From assembly GCA_025201845.1 (NCBI GenBank), contig MU603997.1, forward strand, positions 1 through 64,000: a stretch of 64,000 nt of DNA. The letters are read 5' to 3'. The position numbers and the translations under genes are program-made. Shown piece after piece: positions 28,089 to 36,906 of the stretch; the first letter of the stretch is position 1; each line of letters begins with the position of its first letter. The notes beneath the pieces were generated by a model, which saw nothing but the letters and a program-made list of their open reading frames with translations, was not told the origin of the DNA and searched no databases. The stretch is from Martensiomyces pterosporus (taxonomy: Eukaryota > Kickxellomycota > Kickxellomycetes > Kickxellales > Kickxellaceae).

Positions 28089-28494
28089 ACTAGGGAATCA
28101 GCGTCTTTGTTGGCTTCTGCTTGCCACAGCGGCGGCTGCAAGGGCAGTGCTTGCATGGCTGGATGATGGCTGCAAAGGAAGCGGCTGCAGGGGAGCCTGG
28201 AGCGTGCATGTGCCCATGGCGCCCCTTGGCGCGGCTGGCGATCGGCGACTGCGCATTGCCCATTGTGCAATTGTGGCAATGGCTGCCACGCGCCCCTCGC
28301 ATGCCCGCTTATTGTGCAATTGTAGCCCATTGCGCCGACATGCGCATTGCAACAAGCGTGTGAACCGCGACGCCGCATGTGGCAGTGCTCGATAGCTAAA
28401 TACAAACAGACTTGCATGATGCATTGGGGCATAGGAAATAGAGCAAAGACACCCTGTATATGACAAAAAGTGTGTAATGAAGGCGCGAGCTGGT
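28089..28494. other. Convergent intergenic region with a dyad and repeated motif
   Basis: 406 bases between FCF2 and the P-protein gene. It holds the dyad CATTGCC...GGCAATG at 28254-28281 with a nested ATTG-TG-CAAT, and a second copy of ATTGTGCAATTGT at 28310-28322. These could be 3'-end or transcription-collision signals. No coding frame is supported. Confidence 0.45.
28254..28281. repeat. Nested inverted repeat in convergent 3' flank
   Basis: CATTGCC (28254-28260) pairs with GGCAATG (28275-28281), and inside it ATTG (28262-28265) with CAAT (28268-28271). The 13-base ATTGTGCAATTGT recurs about 49 bases downstream. Confidence 0.6.
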
Positions 28495-29311
28495 TTACTG
28501 GTAGTTCTCCAGGGGAGGGCACGAGCAAACGAGGTTGAGGTCGCCATAGGCGTCGTCGATGCGAGAAACGGACGGCCAGAACTTGCGCTCCTTGAGGTAG
28601 GGCAGAGGGTAGGCGGCGCGCTGGCGGGAGTACGAGTGGCTCCACTCCTCAGCAGAGACCTTGGAGATGGTGTGCGGGGCGTTGGTGAGGATGTTGTTGT
28701 CTCTTGGCTGCTTTCCCTCCTCAATCTCGCGGATCTCCTCGCGGATGGCAATCATGGCGTCGCAGAACTTGTCGAGCTCCTCCTTGGACTCGGACTCGGT
28801 GGGCTCAATCATGATGGTGTTGGGCACGGGCCACGACATGGTGGGCGGGTGGAATCCGTAGTCCTGCAGGCGCTTGGCGACGTCGATGGCCTGGATGCCG
28901 GCGGTCTTGCCGAAGGGGCGCGTGTCGAGGATGAACTCGTGCGCGCACATGCCGTTCTCGTTGGTGAACAGGATCGAGTAGTGGTCGCGCAGGCGGTTGG
29001 CCATGTAGTTGGCATTGAGGATGGCGGTCTTCGACACCTCGGTCATGCCGCGGCCGCCGAGAAGCTTGACGTACGACCAGGTGACCGGGAGGACCCCGGC
29101 GGATCCGTAGGGCGCGGCAGCCACAGGGCCGACGGTGCTCTGGGGGGTGCCGTCGGCCTTGACGAGCTCGGGGTGGCCGGGCAGGAAGGGCGCAAGGTGC
29201 GACTTGACGCAGATGGGGCCAACGCCAGGGCCGCCGCCGCCGTGGGGGATTGCCAGGGTCTTGTGGTTGTTCAAGTGGCAGACATCGGCACCCATGTGGC
29301 CGGGGCTGGTA

Positions 29312-29349
<38 letters not shown>

Positions 29350-30337
29350 CACCTGTCCACCGCTGCTGTGGACGATCTCGATGGCGCGCAGAACGCCCTC
29401 CTCAAACACACCAAAGGTCGAGGGGTAGGTGATCATGACGGCTGACAGGCTGTCCGCGTGCTTGGTGGCCTTGGCCTCGAGGTCGACGAGGTCGAGGTTG
29501 CCCTTGGAGTCGCACTTGACAATGACGACCTTGAGGCCAGCCATGACAGCCGAGGCGGGGTTGGTTCCGTGGGCGGACTCGGGAACGAGGCAGATGTTGC
29601 GGTGGCCCTGGCCCTGCGACTCCTGATAGGCGCGGATGGCGCGGAGTCCAGCGTACTCGCCCTGGGCTCCGCTGTTGGGCTGGACGGTTGTGGCATCCAT
29701 GCCAGTGATCGCAGCAAGGTCCTCCTCGAGGTCCCTGATCATCTGGGCGTAGCCCTGGGTCTGCTCGCGGGGGGCGAAGGGGTGGATCTGGCCGAACTCG
29801 GGCCACGTGATGGGGATGAGCTCGGTGGTGGCGTTGAGCTTCATCGTGCACGAGCCAAGCGGGATCATGGCGTTGGCGAGCGACAGGTCCTTGTTCTGGA
29901 GCTGGGTGATGTAGCGGAGCATCTCGGTCTCCGAGTGGTAGCGGCTGAAGACGGGGTGGGTCAGAATGGCGCCCTGGCGCGAGAGGCCGGTGGGGATGGC
30001 AGCAGACTCTGCCGCCGTGAGCGCAACGCTGGTGGCCAGGGTGTCCAAGGCAGAGGCGTCGCCGCCAAAGATCTCAACGAGCTGAGCGAGCTCTTCGCGA
30101 GTGATGGCCTCGTCGAGGGTCACGCCAACGGTCTGGGCGTCGATGCGGCGGAGGTTGATGCGGCGCTCGTGGGCGCGAGCATGCACCTCGGCGGCCGACG
30201 AGCTGTCAGCGATGCGGATGCGCAGGGTGTCAAAGTACGAGTCGTTCTCGACCTTGTGGCCGGCAGCAGCGACCGATGCAGCGAGGACCTGGGTGAAGTG
30301 GTGGATGCGGTTGGCGATGGCCTTGATGCCCTCGGGG

Positions 30338-30375
<38 letters not shown>

Positions 30376-31027
30376 GAGAGCCTGGGCAGTGCAGATGTTG
30401 GACGAGGCCTTCTCGCGGCGAATGTGCTGCTCGCGGGTCTGGAGAGCAAGGCGGTACGCGCGGTTGCCCTCGGCGTCGCGCGAGACACCGATGATGCGGC
30501 CGGGAACACGGCGCTGGTTTGCGGTGGTGGTGGCAAAGAAGGCAGCGTGGGGGCCACCATAGCCCAGGGGAACGCCGAAGCGCTGCGTGTTTCCAATGGC
30601 AATGTCGGCGCCAAACTCGGCAGGGGGCTGGAGGACTGCCAGCGACATCAAGTCAGCAGCAACGACGAGCTGGGCGCCCTGGCCGTGGACCTTGTCGGCG
30701 AGCGACTTGTACTCGCCAATGTTTCCGTAAGTGTCGGGATACTAGCGACATCGAATCAGTACAGCAGGCAGGTGTGATAGTGCATGCAGGCCTTGCGTTG
30801 TTAGTAGCGATCAAGTGGGCAAGCAATCTCTGTTCAGCACCAAGCGCGCTGCAAGGAATGGGGTGGCGCACTGGGCTTTGATGGCAGCACGCGCGATTGG
30901 CAGGAGGCCTTGCAAGAGCAGCAGGCGTCCGAGAAACGCGCCCAGCCTCTGAAGGGCAGCGGGGGGCGTGGAGGGGCGGAGATCGAGCCAATAAGATGGT
31001 AGTGATAACGGGTAGCAAATGCAGGAG

Positions 31028-31063
<36 letters not shown>

Positions 31064-32002
31064 GCGCACAGTGGGAGAAACCGTTGGGATTCGCGCAACA
31101 GTAGCAGCAAATGCAGCACAAGCTGGGGGAGGGGCTGTCCTCTGGGAACTTACCGAAACAAGGACACCGGCAAGGCGGTCGCCAAGCGAGGCAAAGTCGA
31201 AGGTCTTGTAGTCGCCCACAATGATCTCGGCGCCAAAGCCCTCAGCGCGGGTGCGGAGGACCGCGAGCGTCTGTGGGTGGCAGTTCTGGTCGGCAAAGAA
31301 GGCGTTGCGGGTCTTCTTGCGCGAGGCGTTGAGGCACACAACAAGGGCCTCGCCAGCAGCAGTGCCCTCATCAAGCAGGCTGGCGTTGGCGGCAGGGAGG
31401 CCGGTGAGATCGGTGACGACGGTCTGGAAGTTGAGGAGGCTCTCGAGGCGGCCCTGGGAAATCTCGGGCTGGTAGGGCGTGTACTGGGTGTACCACCCGG
31501 GGTTCTCGAGGATGTTGCGCAGAATGACAGGGGGAACAACAACGTCTGTGTATCCGGTTCCAATGAACGTGCGGAAGACCTCGTTCTTCTGCGCAATCTT
31601 CTTGAGCTTGGCCAGAAGCTCCCTCTCTGCGTACTCGCCGTCGGCGATGTGCAGGGGCTCTGCCAGGCGGATGCTGTCGGGGACGGTGGCTGAAATCATC
31701 TCGTCCAGAGTCTTGAATCCCAGGGCCTGGAGCATGGCGTCGACGTCCGAATCGCGGGGCCCGTTGTGGCGCCTCAGGAAGGTGTCCAGAGGAGCGTACG
31801 CCTGGGCAGCAGCGCTTGCGCGAGAGGCGTCAGCAGCAGCATCGGCAGCAGTGGTCGAGGCGGCCGCGGCAGCAGAGGCCTGGCGCGGCTTGAGTGTGTG
31901 GAGGAGAGCAGCGCGGAGCATGGTGGCTGCGAGGGCAGTGCGGGGCGTGCTGGCAAGCTTGGCCAGAGACTGGGCCCTTGAAGTGGTCGATCTGGAGAGC
32001 AT
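28495..32002 (-). CDS. GCV2: Glycine dehydrogenase (decarboxylating), P-protein of the glycine cleavage system
   Basis: Two exons: complement(31154..32002) and complement(28495..30741), joined in phase 0 over a 412-base intron; 1031 residues. An Arg/Ala/Ser-rich N-terminus of about 60 residues acts as mitochondrial presequence. The N-terminal half contains the [19 protein letters not shown] and [19 protein letters not shown] blocks. The C-terminal half has the PLP site [16 protein letters not shown] with Lys777 as the aldimine lysine, and HNN/Gly-rich contacts nearby. It decarboxylates glycine and passes the aminomethyl group to H-protein in the mitochondrial matrix. Size matches human (1020) and yeast (1034). 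The intron contains a (CA)15 repeat. Exon bodies have strong C/G third-position bias, suggesting high expression. Confidence 0.96.
31032..31061. repeat. (CA)15 microsatellite in the P-protein intron
   Basis: Fifteen CA dinucleotides on the plus strand (TG on the transcribed strand), inside the only intron of the P-protein gene, about 95 bases downstream of the donor. Confidence 0.95.
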
Positions 32003-32701
32003 GGCTAGTGTAGGCGGTGTGTAGCTGGTGTTAATTTTGGCTGGTGCGCAGCAGGGCTGAATAGACGGGGGTGAGGACGAGAGGCGGCGAGACCGACAAG
32101 TCCAAGAGTTATTATCGGGCTGGAACGAGAAGGATCGAAGGAGAACAGAGAGGAAATATTTTAGAGCGGCTGTGGAGAGGAGTGGAGCGGGGTGGTAGCA
32201 AGCGTGAACACGGCGTTTTAAGCAGTTTCCCTCCTGTCTGCTACCCGCTCGCCCAGTCGGTTGATTGCTGGCATGGGAAAGTAGTGTGTGCATCAAGCTT
32301 TTTTGCGCACACGAATTTTTTTTTTTTTAACTCGGTGGAACATTATCGCCAATGCGCCCGGCCTTTCTTTATTTCACCGCCAACGCCCTCGGGCTCATGC
32401 TCGCTGGCCCCCACTCCCACTCGCTCCACCTGGGATTTTCCTGTGCGCGTTCCACCCTGCCCCTTTTCAGCCAGCCGGCCTTCCGTTCTGGGCGTATGCG
32501 CGTGCCTCCCCTATCTGGGGTGCAGCCAGAGCGCCGGGCGTTCCACCCGGCCAGGCTGCTGTGACTGCCTTGCGGCGAATTTCTCTGCTGGGCTGGCGGC
32601 CAATATACCTGCCAGCCCTCGCGCGCGCCAGTCCCCCATTCGGCGCCTCTCACAAAATCCCTCCCACCCGCTGCTGCTACCCTGCTGCTTCAATATCGCG
32701 C
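32003..32701. other. P-protein promoter and possible leader of a small plus-strand gene
   Basis: 699 bases. The left part is the promoter of the P-protein gene. A T11 run lies at 32319-32329. Pyrimidine-rich CACAAAATCCCTCCCACC at 32650-32667 resembles leaders seen upstream of other genes here and supports, weakly, the small frame starting at 32702. Longer plus-strand frames through this stretch look like low-complexity Pro/Ala translation and are not annotated. Confidence 0.4.
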
Positions 32702-33013
32702 ATGGCGCTTGTTGTTATTTCACAGTTAGCAAAAATAGACGCCCTATTTGCAGCTGCACTCAAGGATGGCCTGGCAGAGGCTGTCCGGCGAGCACACCCC
32801 AGTGCCGCCGACCAGGACGCGCTTTCTGCCGCTGCTGCCATGTTCGTGTGCCACCGCAGCGATCTTGGACGCCTCTTCAAACGTGACGCCTCCCACGACA
32901 AAAAATACCACCGTGCTGCTGCCATGGCTGGTTGCTGCCTCGCCGGCATGCCGCCTGTGGTGGCCAGTGCTCACACTTGCATCGTTTCCGCTGGTGCTGC
33001 CGCCGCCAGCTGA
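32702..33013 (+). CDS. Possible small protein, unknown
   Basis: A 103-codon frame I do not recognise. It begins with a leader-like pyrimidine stretch and GCGCATGGCG, and the protein starts as a convincing amphipathic helix (VVISQLAKIDALFAAALKDG, then LAEAVRRAHPSAADQDALSAA). A Lys/His-rich RLFKRDASHDKKYHR segment and an Ala/Gly/Cys-rich hydrophobic end follow. The helix-like opening argues for coding; the end looks less natural, so an intron or a shorter reading frame is possible. The antisense frame (32677-32949) looks worse. Treat as a candidate only. Confidence 0.3.
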   Translation: MALVVISQLAKIDALFAAALKDGLAEAVRRAHPSAADQDALSAAAAMFVCHRSDLGRLFKRDASHDKKYHRAAAMAGCCLAGMPPVVASAHTCIVSAGAAAAS

Positions 33014-33510
33014 CTTGCCCGAGAGAAAGCGCCTTCTACAGCATGCCGAGCATAAACGAAAAAGCAGGTGACAGCAGTCAGCCAAAGCCCCGCCTTTAGA
33101 TTGGCAGTTCCGTGCCTGCGGTTGTGCCACAGGGTTCATCTGCAGGCCTGTTGCTGGCATTGTCTGCCCACCAGGCATCTGCCTGCATGCGCGTCCTGCC
33201 GTGCTGCTGCTGTTGCACAGCGCCTCCACCACAAAACAAAACAGAAGTAGAAGCAGCAAGGAACGCAGAGACGCATTGTATGCCACTTCTGGCTGCCAAA
33301 TCAAGACACGCAGACATCGATGGTGCAAATCTGGCGTGGCTTTGAGCAGCATCGCCTAGATGGCCTGTTGATAAGGGAGACATGTCGCTGAGCCCCGGAT
33401 TCAACATGACATGCATGCATGCAAATGTGCATGCAGGTCCAAGGCAATTGTGTGTGCACGTGCGATGCCATCCCTTGTTGACTACCATGCACCATCGTTC
33501 ACTCGCTTGC
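33014..33510. other. Intergenic, 3' flank of the SM-like gene
   Basis: About 500 bases with no supported gene. CATGCATGCATGCAAA at 33410-33425 with a further TGCATGCA nearby forms a short self-complementary stretch; otherwise only low-complexity CTG-rich sequence is seen. Confidence 0.4.
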
Positions 33511-35583
33511 TTACCCAAGCCCCTTCAGCAAACTGGCTGCCGCTGCCGCCGTTCCCTGCTCAGCATGTACAAGGTCGTGTGCACCACTTCCGCTGACCAC
33601 CGCTTTAGCCACACGAACAAGCAGCGGCGAGTACGCTCCGTCCAATCCGTGGGAAAGCCCTGCTATCTGCTCCCACTGCGTCAGCCCGTTGCGCTGCCCG
33701 TCGCTCACAGCCACCAGGTCTGCATATGCCATCAGCTGCCTGGCCCACCGATCTGCGCTCGTGCGCACATCTTGCGCTGAAACAAAGCCGCTCCTCCTTG
33801 ATGCCTCCCGATAAACAGCCTCGTAGTCTGCCGCCAGCCGCTGTGCTGCTAGCGTTTTCTGGCTCGATGGCACTCCAACTCTGGTCGGCGCCAGAAGAGA
33901 CGCCGCCGCCAATACCACTCCAGGCGCCGGCGTGTGTCTCAGCAGCCACCTTGGCACCAGCTCCTCGAGGCAGCTGTCACGTGGCTCGCTGCTGCCCACA
34001 CACCGCTCGATCATGCCAGCAGACACGGGCGGAATGCTTGACAGAACCTGGTCCCATGCTGCCTCCATCTCAGCCTCGGCCTCGTCTGCCGTGCTGTTTT
34101 CGCCGCCATCGCCCTCGGAGCTATCGCGCCGGCTGCCATGCTCGCTGCCCCTCCTCGATGCAGCCGCTTCAGCCAACGAGTCCTTGATGCCGCCGAGCAC
34201 AAGCTTCAGCGTCTTCTCTGCGCTCTCGATCTCGCTCCAGTGCTCCTGCACCCGCACCTTCTCCATCGCCACCACAGACTCCGCAATTCCAACCAGCTCG
34301 CAGCTTTCGTCCATCGCCCGCGGCTGAGCCTTATACGCCTCGATCAGCTGCTGGAGCTGGCCAGACGTCACTTTTCCCATCATTGGCGGCAATGCCTCCA
34401 CAATCGAGCCGTCCACGGCTGCTAGCCTGCTGACGAGCTCACGCCGGAGAATCTGCAGCCCAGCGGTTCTTTCTTGCATCAAAAACGCCTCCCACAGATC
34501 AAGCGACTGGCCCGACTCCGCGTCTTCCGCCTGACTTGCTTGAGCCGACCTGAACGATGCCAGAAGCGGCAGCGCATCTCCGTCCCGTGGTAGCGCGCGA
34601 TTCAGCTGGTCAAGCAGATTGTTGCTGTGGTGCAATGGCGAGACAAGATCCAGCGTCCGATCGAGAACTACAACTGTCGCGCTGCTTGCCTTGCGAGAGC
34701 TGCTTGAGCCACTGGTGTTTCGCGATATGCCAGCACAGCGCCGTGCGATTCTGCGTGCTGTGTCTCCGAGCGAATAAAAGTCGCCATCCAGACCGAGCCC
34801 TTGAAGCAGCGACATTAAGTTTAGCGAAACTCGATCGACCTGCTTTCGAGTGCTCTCTTCCATCCCGCCATCAGCACTGCCACGCTGAGGAGCAGCCGCC
34901 AAAAACCCAAAGCCATCTCCGTCCTTTGCCGCGCCGGGTGCAATCGCAGGGAATACTTGGCTGGTGCCAGGGGCGACAAACATGCTGTCAGACAGCGCGA
35001 GCATGCCAAGCATGGGAGCTGTGTCGATCTCAGCCGCTAACTCCTCGCCCAGCGCACTCACGCCAGTCAGTCTCTGTCCTGCCCTTAGCCATTCAAATAG
35101 CATGCCCTTTACAGCATCTGCGGTGAATGAAGCAGTAGTGGCAGCGGCTTCAGGAGGGAACACTGCCACCACGTCATGCCATAGTGCTTCGGTTGTCGGC
35201 ACACACAGCGTGCATTTGGAATACGCACGACTTGCCAGCACGCGCTCAATCGCGGGCAAACACGTCTTTGGCCAGTCCACCGACCCAACCAAGAACAAGG
35301 CATGCTCGCCGTCAGGCAGCAATAGCTGCTGCTGAGCCTTGCCATCAGCCGCTGCCCGCTTGCCCGTTTCGAGGAGTCTGACATTTCGAGCACGCAGCCC
35401 TCCCCCAGGCAACGGCTGCAGCAGCCCCAGGATTCCTCCACGCACTGCCGCATTGATAGTCTGTAGAGCGACTGCATCAGCGTAAATTGTCGTGCTGAGT
35501 CCCTGTGAGTGTGCATCCAAAAGCCCATTCAGTACACTGCCTGCCTGCCTCAGCAGAGAGCCCGCGTCTTCGCTCTGTAGCAT
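33511..35583 (-). CDS. Sec1/Munc18-like protein, SCFD2 type
   Basis: 690 residues, single exon. The centre has the SM-type strand VVVLDRTLDLVSPLHHSNNLLDQLN at about 305-330, the most recognisable block and one shared with SCFD2. Before it are a strand and helix series (HALFLVGSVDWPKTCLPAIERVL; SMFVAPGTSQVFPAIAP); after it a helical region with TAGLQILRRELVSRLAAVD and VTSGQLQQLIEAYK, then an acidic Ser/Glu-rich insert, and a C-terminal helix bundle. Canonical SM proteins control SNARE assembly; SCFD2 is a divergent branch with an unclear role. Low similarity to Sly1, Vps45 or Vps33 motifs argues against those. Family assigned from one strong block and overall plan. Confidence 0.65.
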   Translation of the reverse strand: MLQSEDAGSLLRQAGSVLNGLLDAHSQGLSTTIYADAVALQTINAAVRGGILGLLQPLPGGGLRARNVRLLETGKRAAADGKAQQQLLLPDGEHALFLVGSVDWPKTCLPAIERVLASRAYSKCTLCVPTTEALWHDVVAVFPPEAAATTASFTADAVKGMLFEWLRAGQRLTGVSALGEELAAEIDTAPMLGMLALSDSMFVAPGTSQVFPAIAPGAAKDGDGFGFLAAAPQRGSADGGMEESTRKQVDRVSLNLMSLLQGLGLDGDFYSLGDTARRIARRCAGISRNTSGSSSSRKASSATVVVLDRTLDLVSPLHHSNNLLDQLNRALPRDGDALPLLASFRSAQASQAEDAESGQSLDLWEAFLMQERTAGLQILRRELVSRLAAVDGSIVEALPPMMGKVTSGQLQQLIEAYKAQPRAMDESCELVGIAESVVAMEKVRVQEHWSEIESAEKTLKLVLGGIKDSLAEAAASRRGSEHGSRRDSSEGDGGENSTADEAEAEMEAAWDQVLSSIPPVSAGMIERCVGSSEPRDSCLEELVPRWLLRHTPAPGVVLAAASLLAPTRVGVPSSQKTLAAQRLAADYEAVYREASRRSGFVSAQDVRTSADRWARQLMAYADLVAVSDGQRNGLTQWEQIAGLSHGLDGAYSPLLVRVAKAVVSGSGAHDLVHAEQGTAAAAASLLKGLG

Positions 35584-35708
35584 TTTTGCAAGCAGCCAAG
35601 TGCTAGACGCCGCGTCTTGCTTTGAAGTGTAAAAGGAAAAAATAACTGAAAAGAGCTGAAAAGCAGGCGGGGAAACAAGAAAAGAAAAAAGGCTGAGTGC
35701 GCGTGTGG

Positions 35709-36308
35709 TTAGTATGCCGCCACGAGCACTGCTGCTATGAGGGCTGCTGCTCCTGGCACACCGCGGACAAGTGCGGTTTCAGCCGCACTGCTGTCGGCGA
35801 CCAGGCTGATGTTGCCACCGCCCTGAGCCTTGTTTCGGCGACCGCCCACGCCGCCGCCGCCGTCGCTCGCCCACTGGTCGCTGCCTTGGCCATCGGTGTC
35901 ACTGCCCTTGCTAGCCTTTGGCTGAGACGGGGGCGGCGGGGCAGCAGCCTGGCTTTGGGGCACAACACTCGGTGCCTGCTCGTCAGCCTCGATCTTTGCT
36001 GGTCGCGTCATCCGATCCATCAGCTCGCTATTGTACTCCCTGCCGTTCAGCGCGCCGCAAAAGATCTGGACCTGTATCTCCTGTATTGTACGGCTCTCCG
36101 AGTCTGGGCAATTGTCGTAGCAGGTCAAGATCTTCTTCTGGCTGCTGCACTTGCACTCCCAGTTGTCGTACTCACAGCCCTTGAACTGCCGCTGCTGCAT
36201 GACCAGACACGCCTCCAGGATGTTTTGTGCGCGGCAGCCGCTGCCTGCCATTACACCCGTGCCAAAGAGACAGACTGCCGCAGCAAGTATACCAAGACCA
36301 CGCACCAT
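35709..36308 (-). CDS. GPI-anchored secreted protein with an eight-cysteine domain
   Basis: 199 residues. Signal peptide (about 1-21), then an 8-Cys domain: Cys25, 34, 45, 52, 54, 63, 67, 84, including DNWECKC and TCYDNCPD. This matches a fungal family of small GPI-anchored Ser/Thr-rich proteins in which C-x-C and TCYxNCP are the signature; it differs from CFEM in spacing. A Pro/Ala/Ser/Gly-rich stalk follows, and the end has a Ser-Ser-Ala region then a hydrophobic tail (about 183-199), a GPI attachment signal. It is expected on the outer plasma membrane or in the wall; ligand unknown. The ATG at 36308 opens the signal peptide. Confidence 0.78.
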   Translation of the reverse strand: MVRGLGILAAAVCLFGTGVMAGSGCRAQNILEACLVMQQRQFKGCEYDNWECKCSSQKKILTCYDNCPDSESRTIQEIQVQIFCGALNGREYNSELMDRMTRPAKIEADEQAPSVVPQSQAAAPPPPSQPKASKGSDTDGQGSDQWASDGGGGVGGRRNKAQGGGNISLVADSSAAETALVRGVPGAAALIAAVLVAAY

Positions 36309-36906
36309 ATCCGTGTACTCCCAAATGCGCTCTATTTCTTTGCACTAGCAGCTGCAAAGGATGTGGTGGGTATCTTTCGTGTTGCCAAAACAAGGTCGAT
36401 GTGTGCGTGCCTGTGGATTGCTGAGAGCAGAGAAGCGAGGGGATGCTTCAAACAAGGTGTATATCGCTGGGGAGACGAGCCAAGGAATACACACAGTTCC
36501 TTACCCATCTTTGTTGACTGCGATCAAACCCCTGGAGCGAGGGAGAAGAGGAGGTAAATGAACTTTGCTGGCCACGGTGACATAATGCGGCAATTAGTCG
36601 GACAGTATGGTTACAAGCTGCAATATCCTCACAGCGCGCTTCGCATTAAAACTGCCTGATATATCGCACACGCGGCCATCGAGCCATGTGCTGTGTTTCG
36701 CATTTCGTAGTATTAAATCAGCATTTTGAGATATTGCTGTCTGCCTGTGATGCCCAAGAAGGCTCCACAAGGGCTTGGAGCTAAGCAGGAAAAATGCCGA
36801 GGAAGTACGATTCGTGGTTTATTTGGGCAAGCCGGCCAATATTGAATCGGCCATTGTAGAAGGGCAAGTACAGCAAATGAATGAAATGAAGCTAGGTATG
36901 AGGGGG
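36309..36906. other. GPI-protein promoter and CEF1 3' flank
   Basis: About 600 bases. No gene or RNA is supported; frames are short and featureless. AT-rich AGTATTAAATCAGCATTTTGAG at 36709-36730 is the only compositional feature. Confidence 0.4.

Noticed and set aside
29458..30777. 439-codon plus-strand frame across the P-protein gene
   Set aside because: Antisense shadow of the strongly GC-third-biased P-protein exon; its translation is Val/Gly/Ala/Leu-rich noise, and the minus-strand enzyme is unmistakable.
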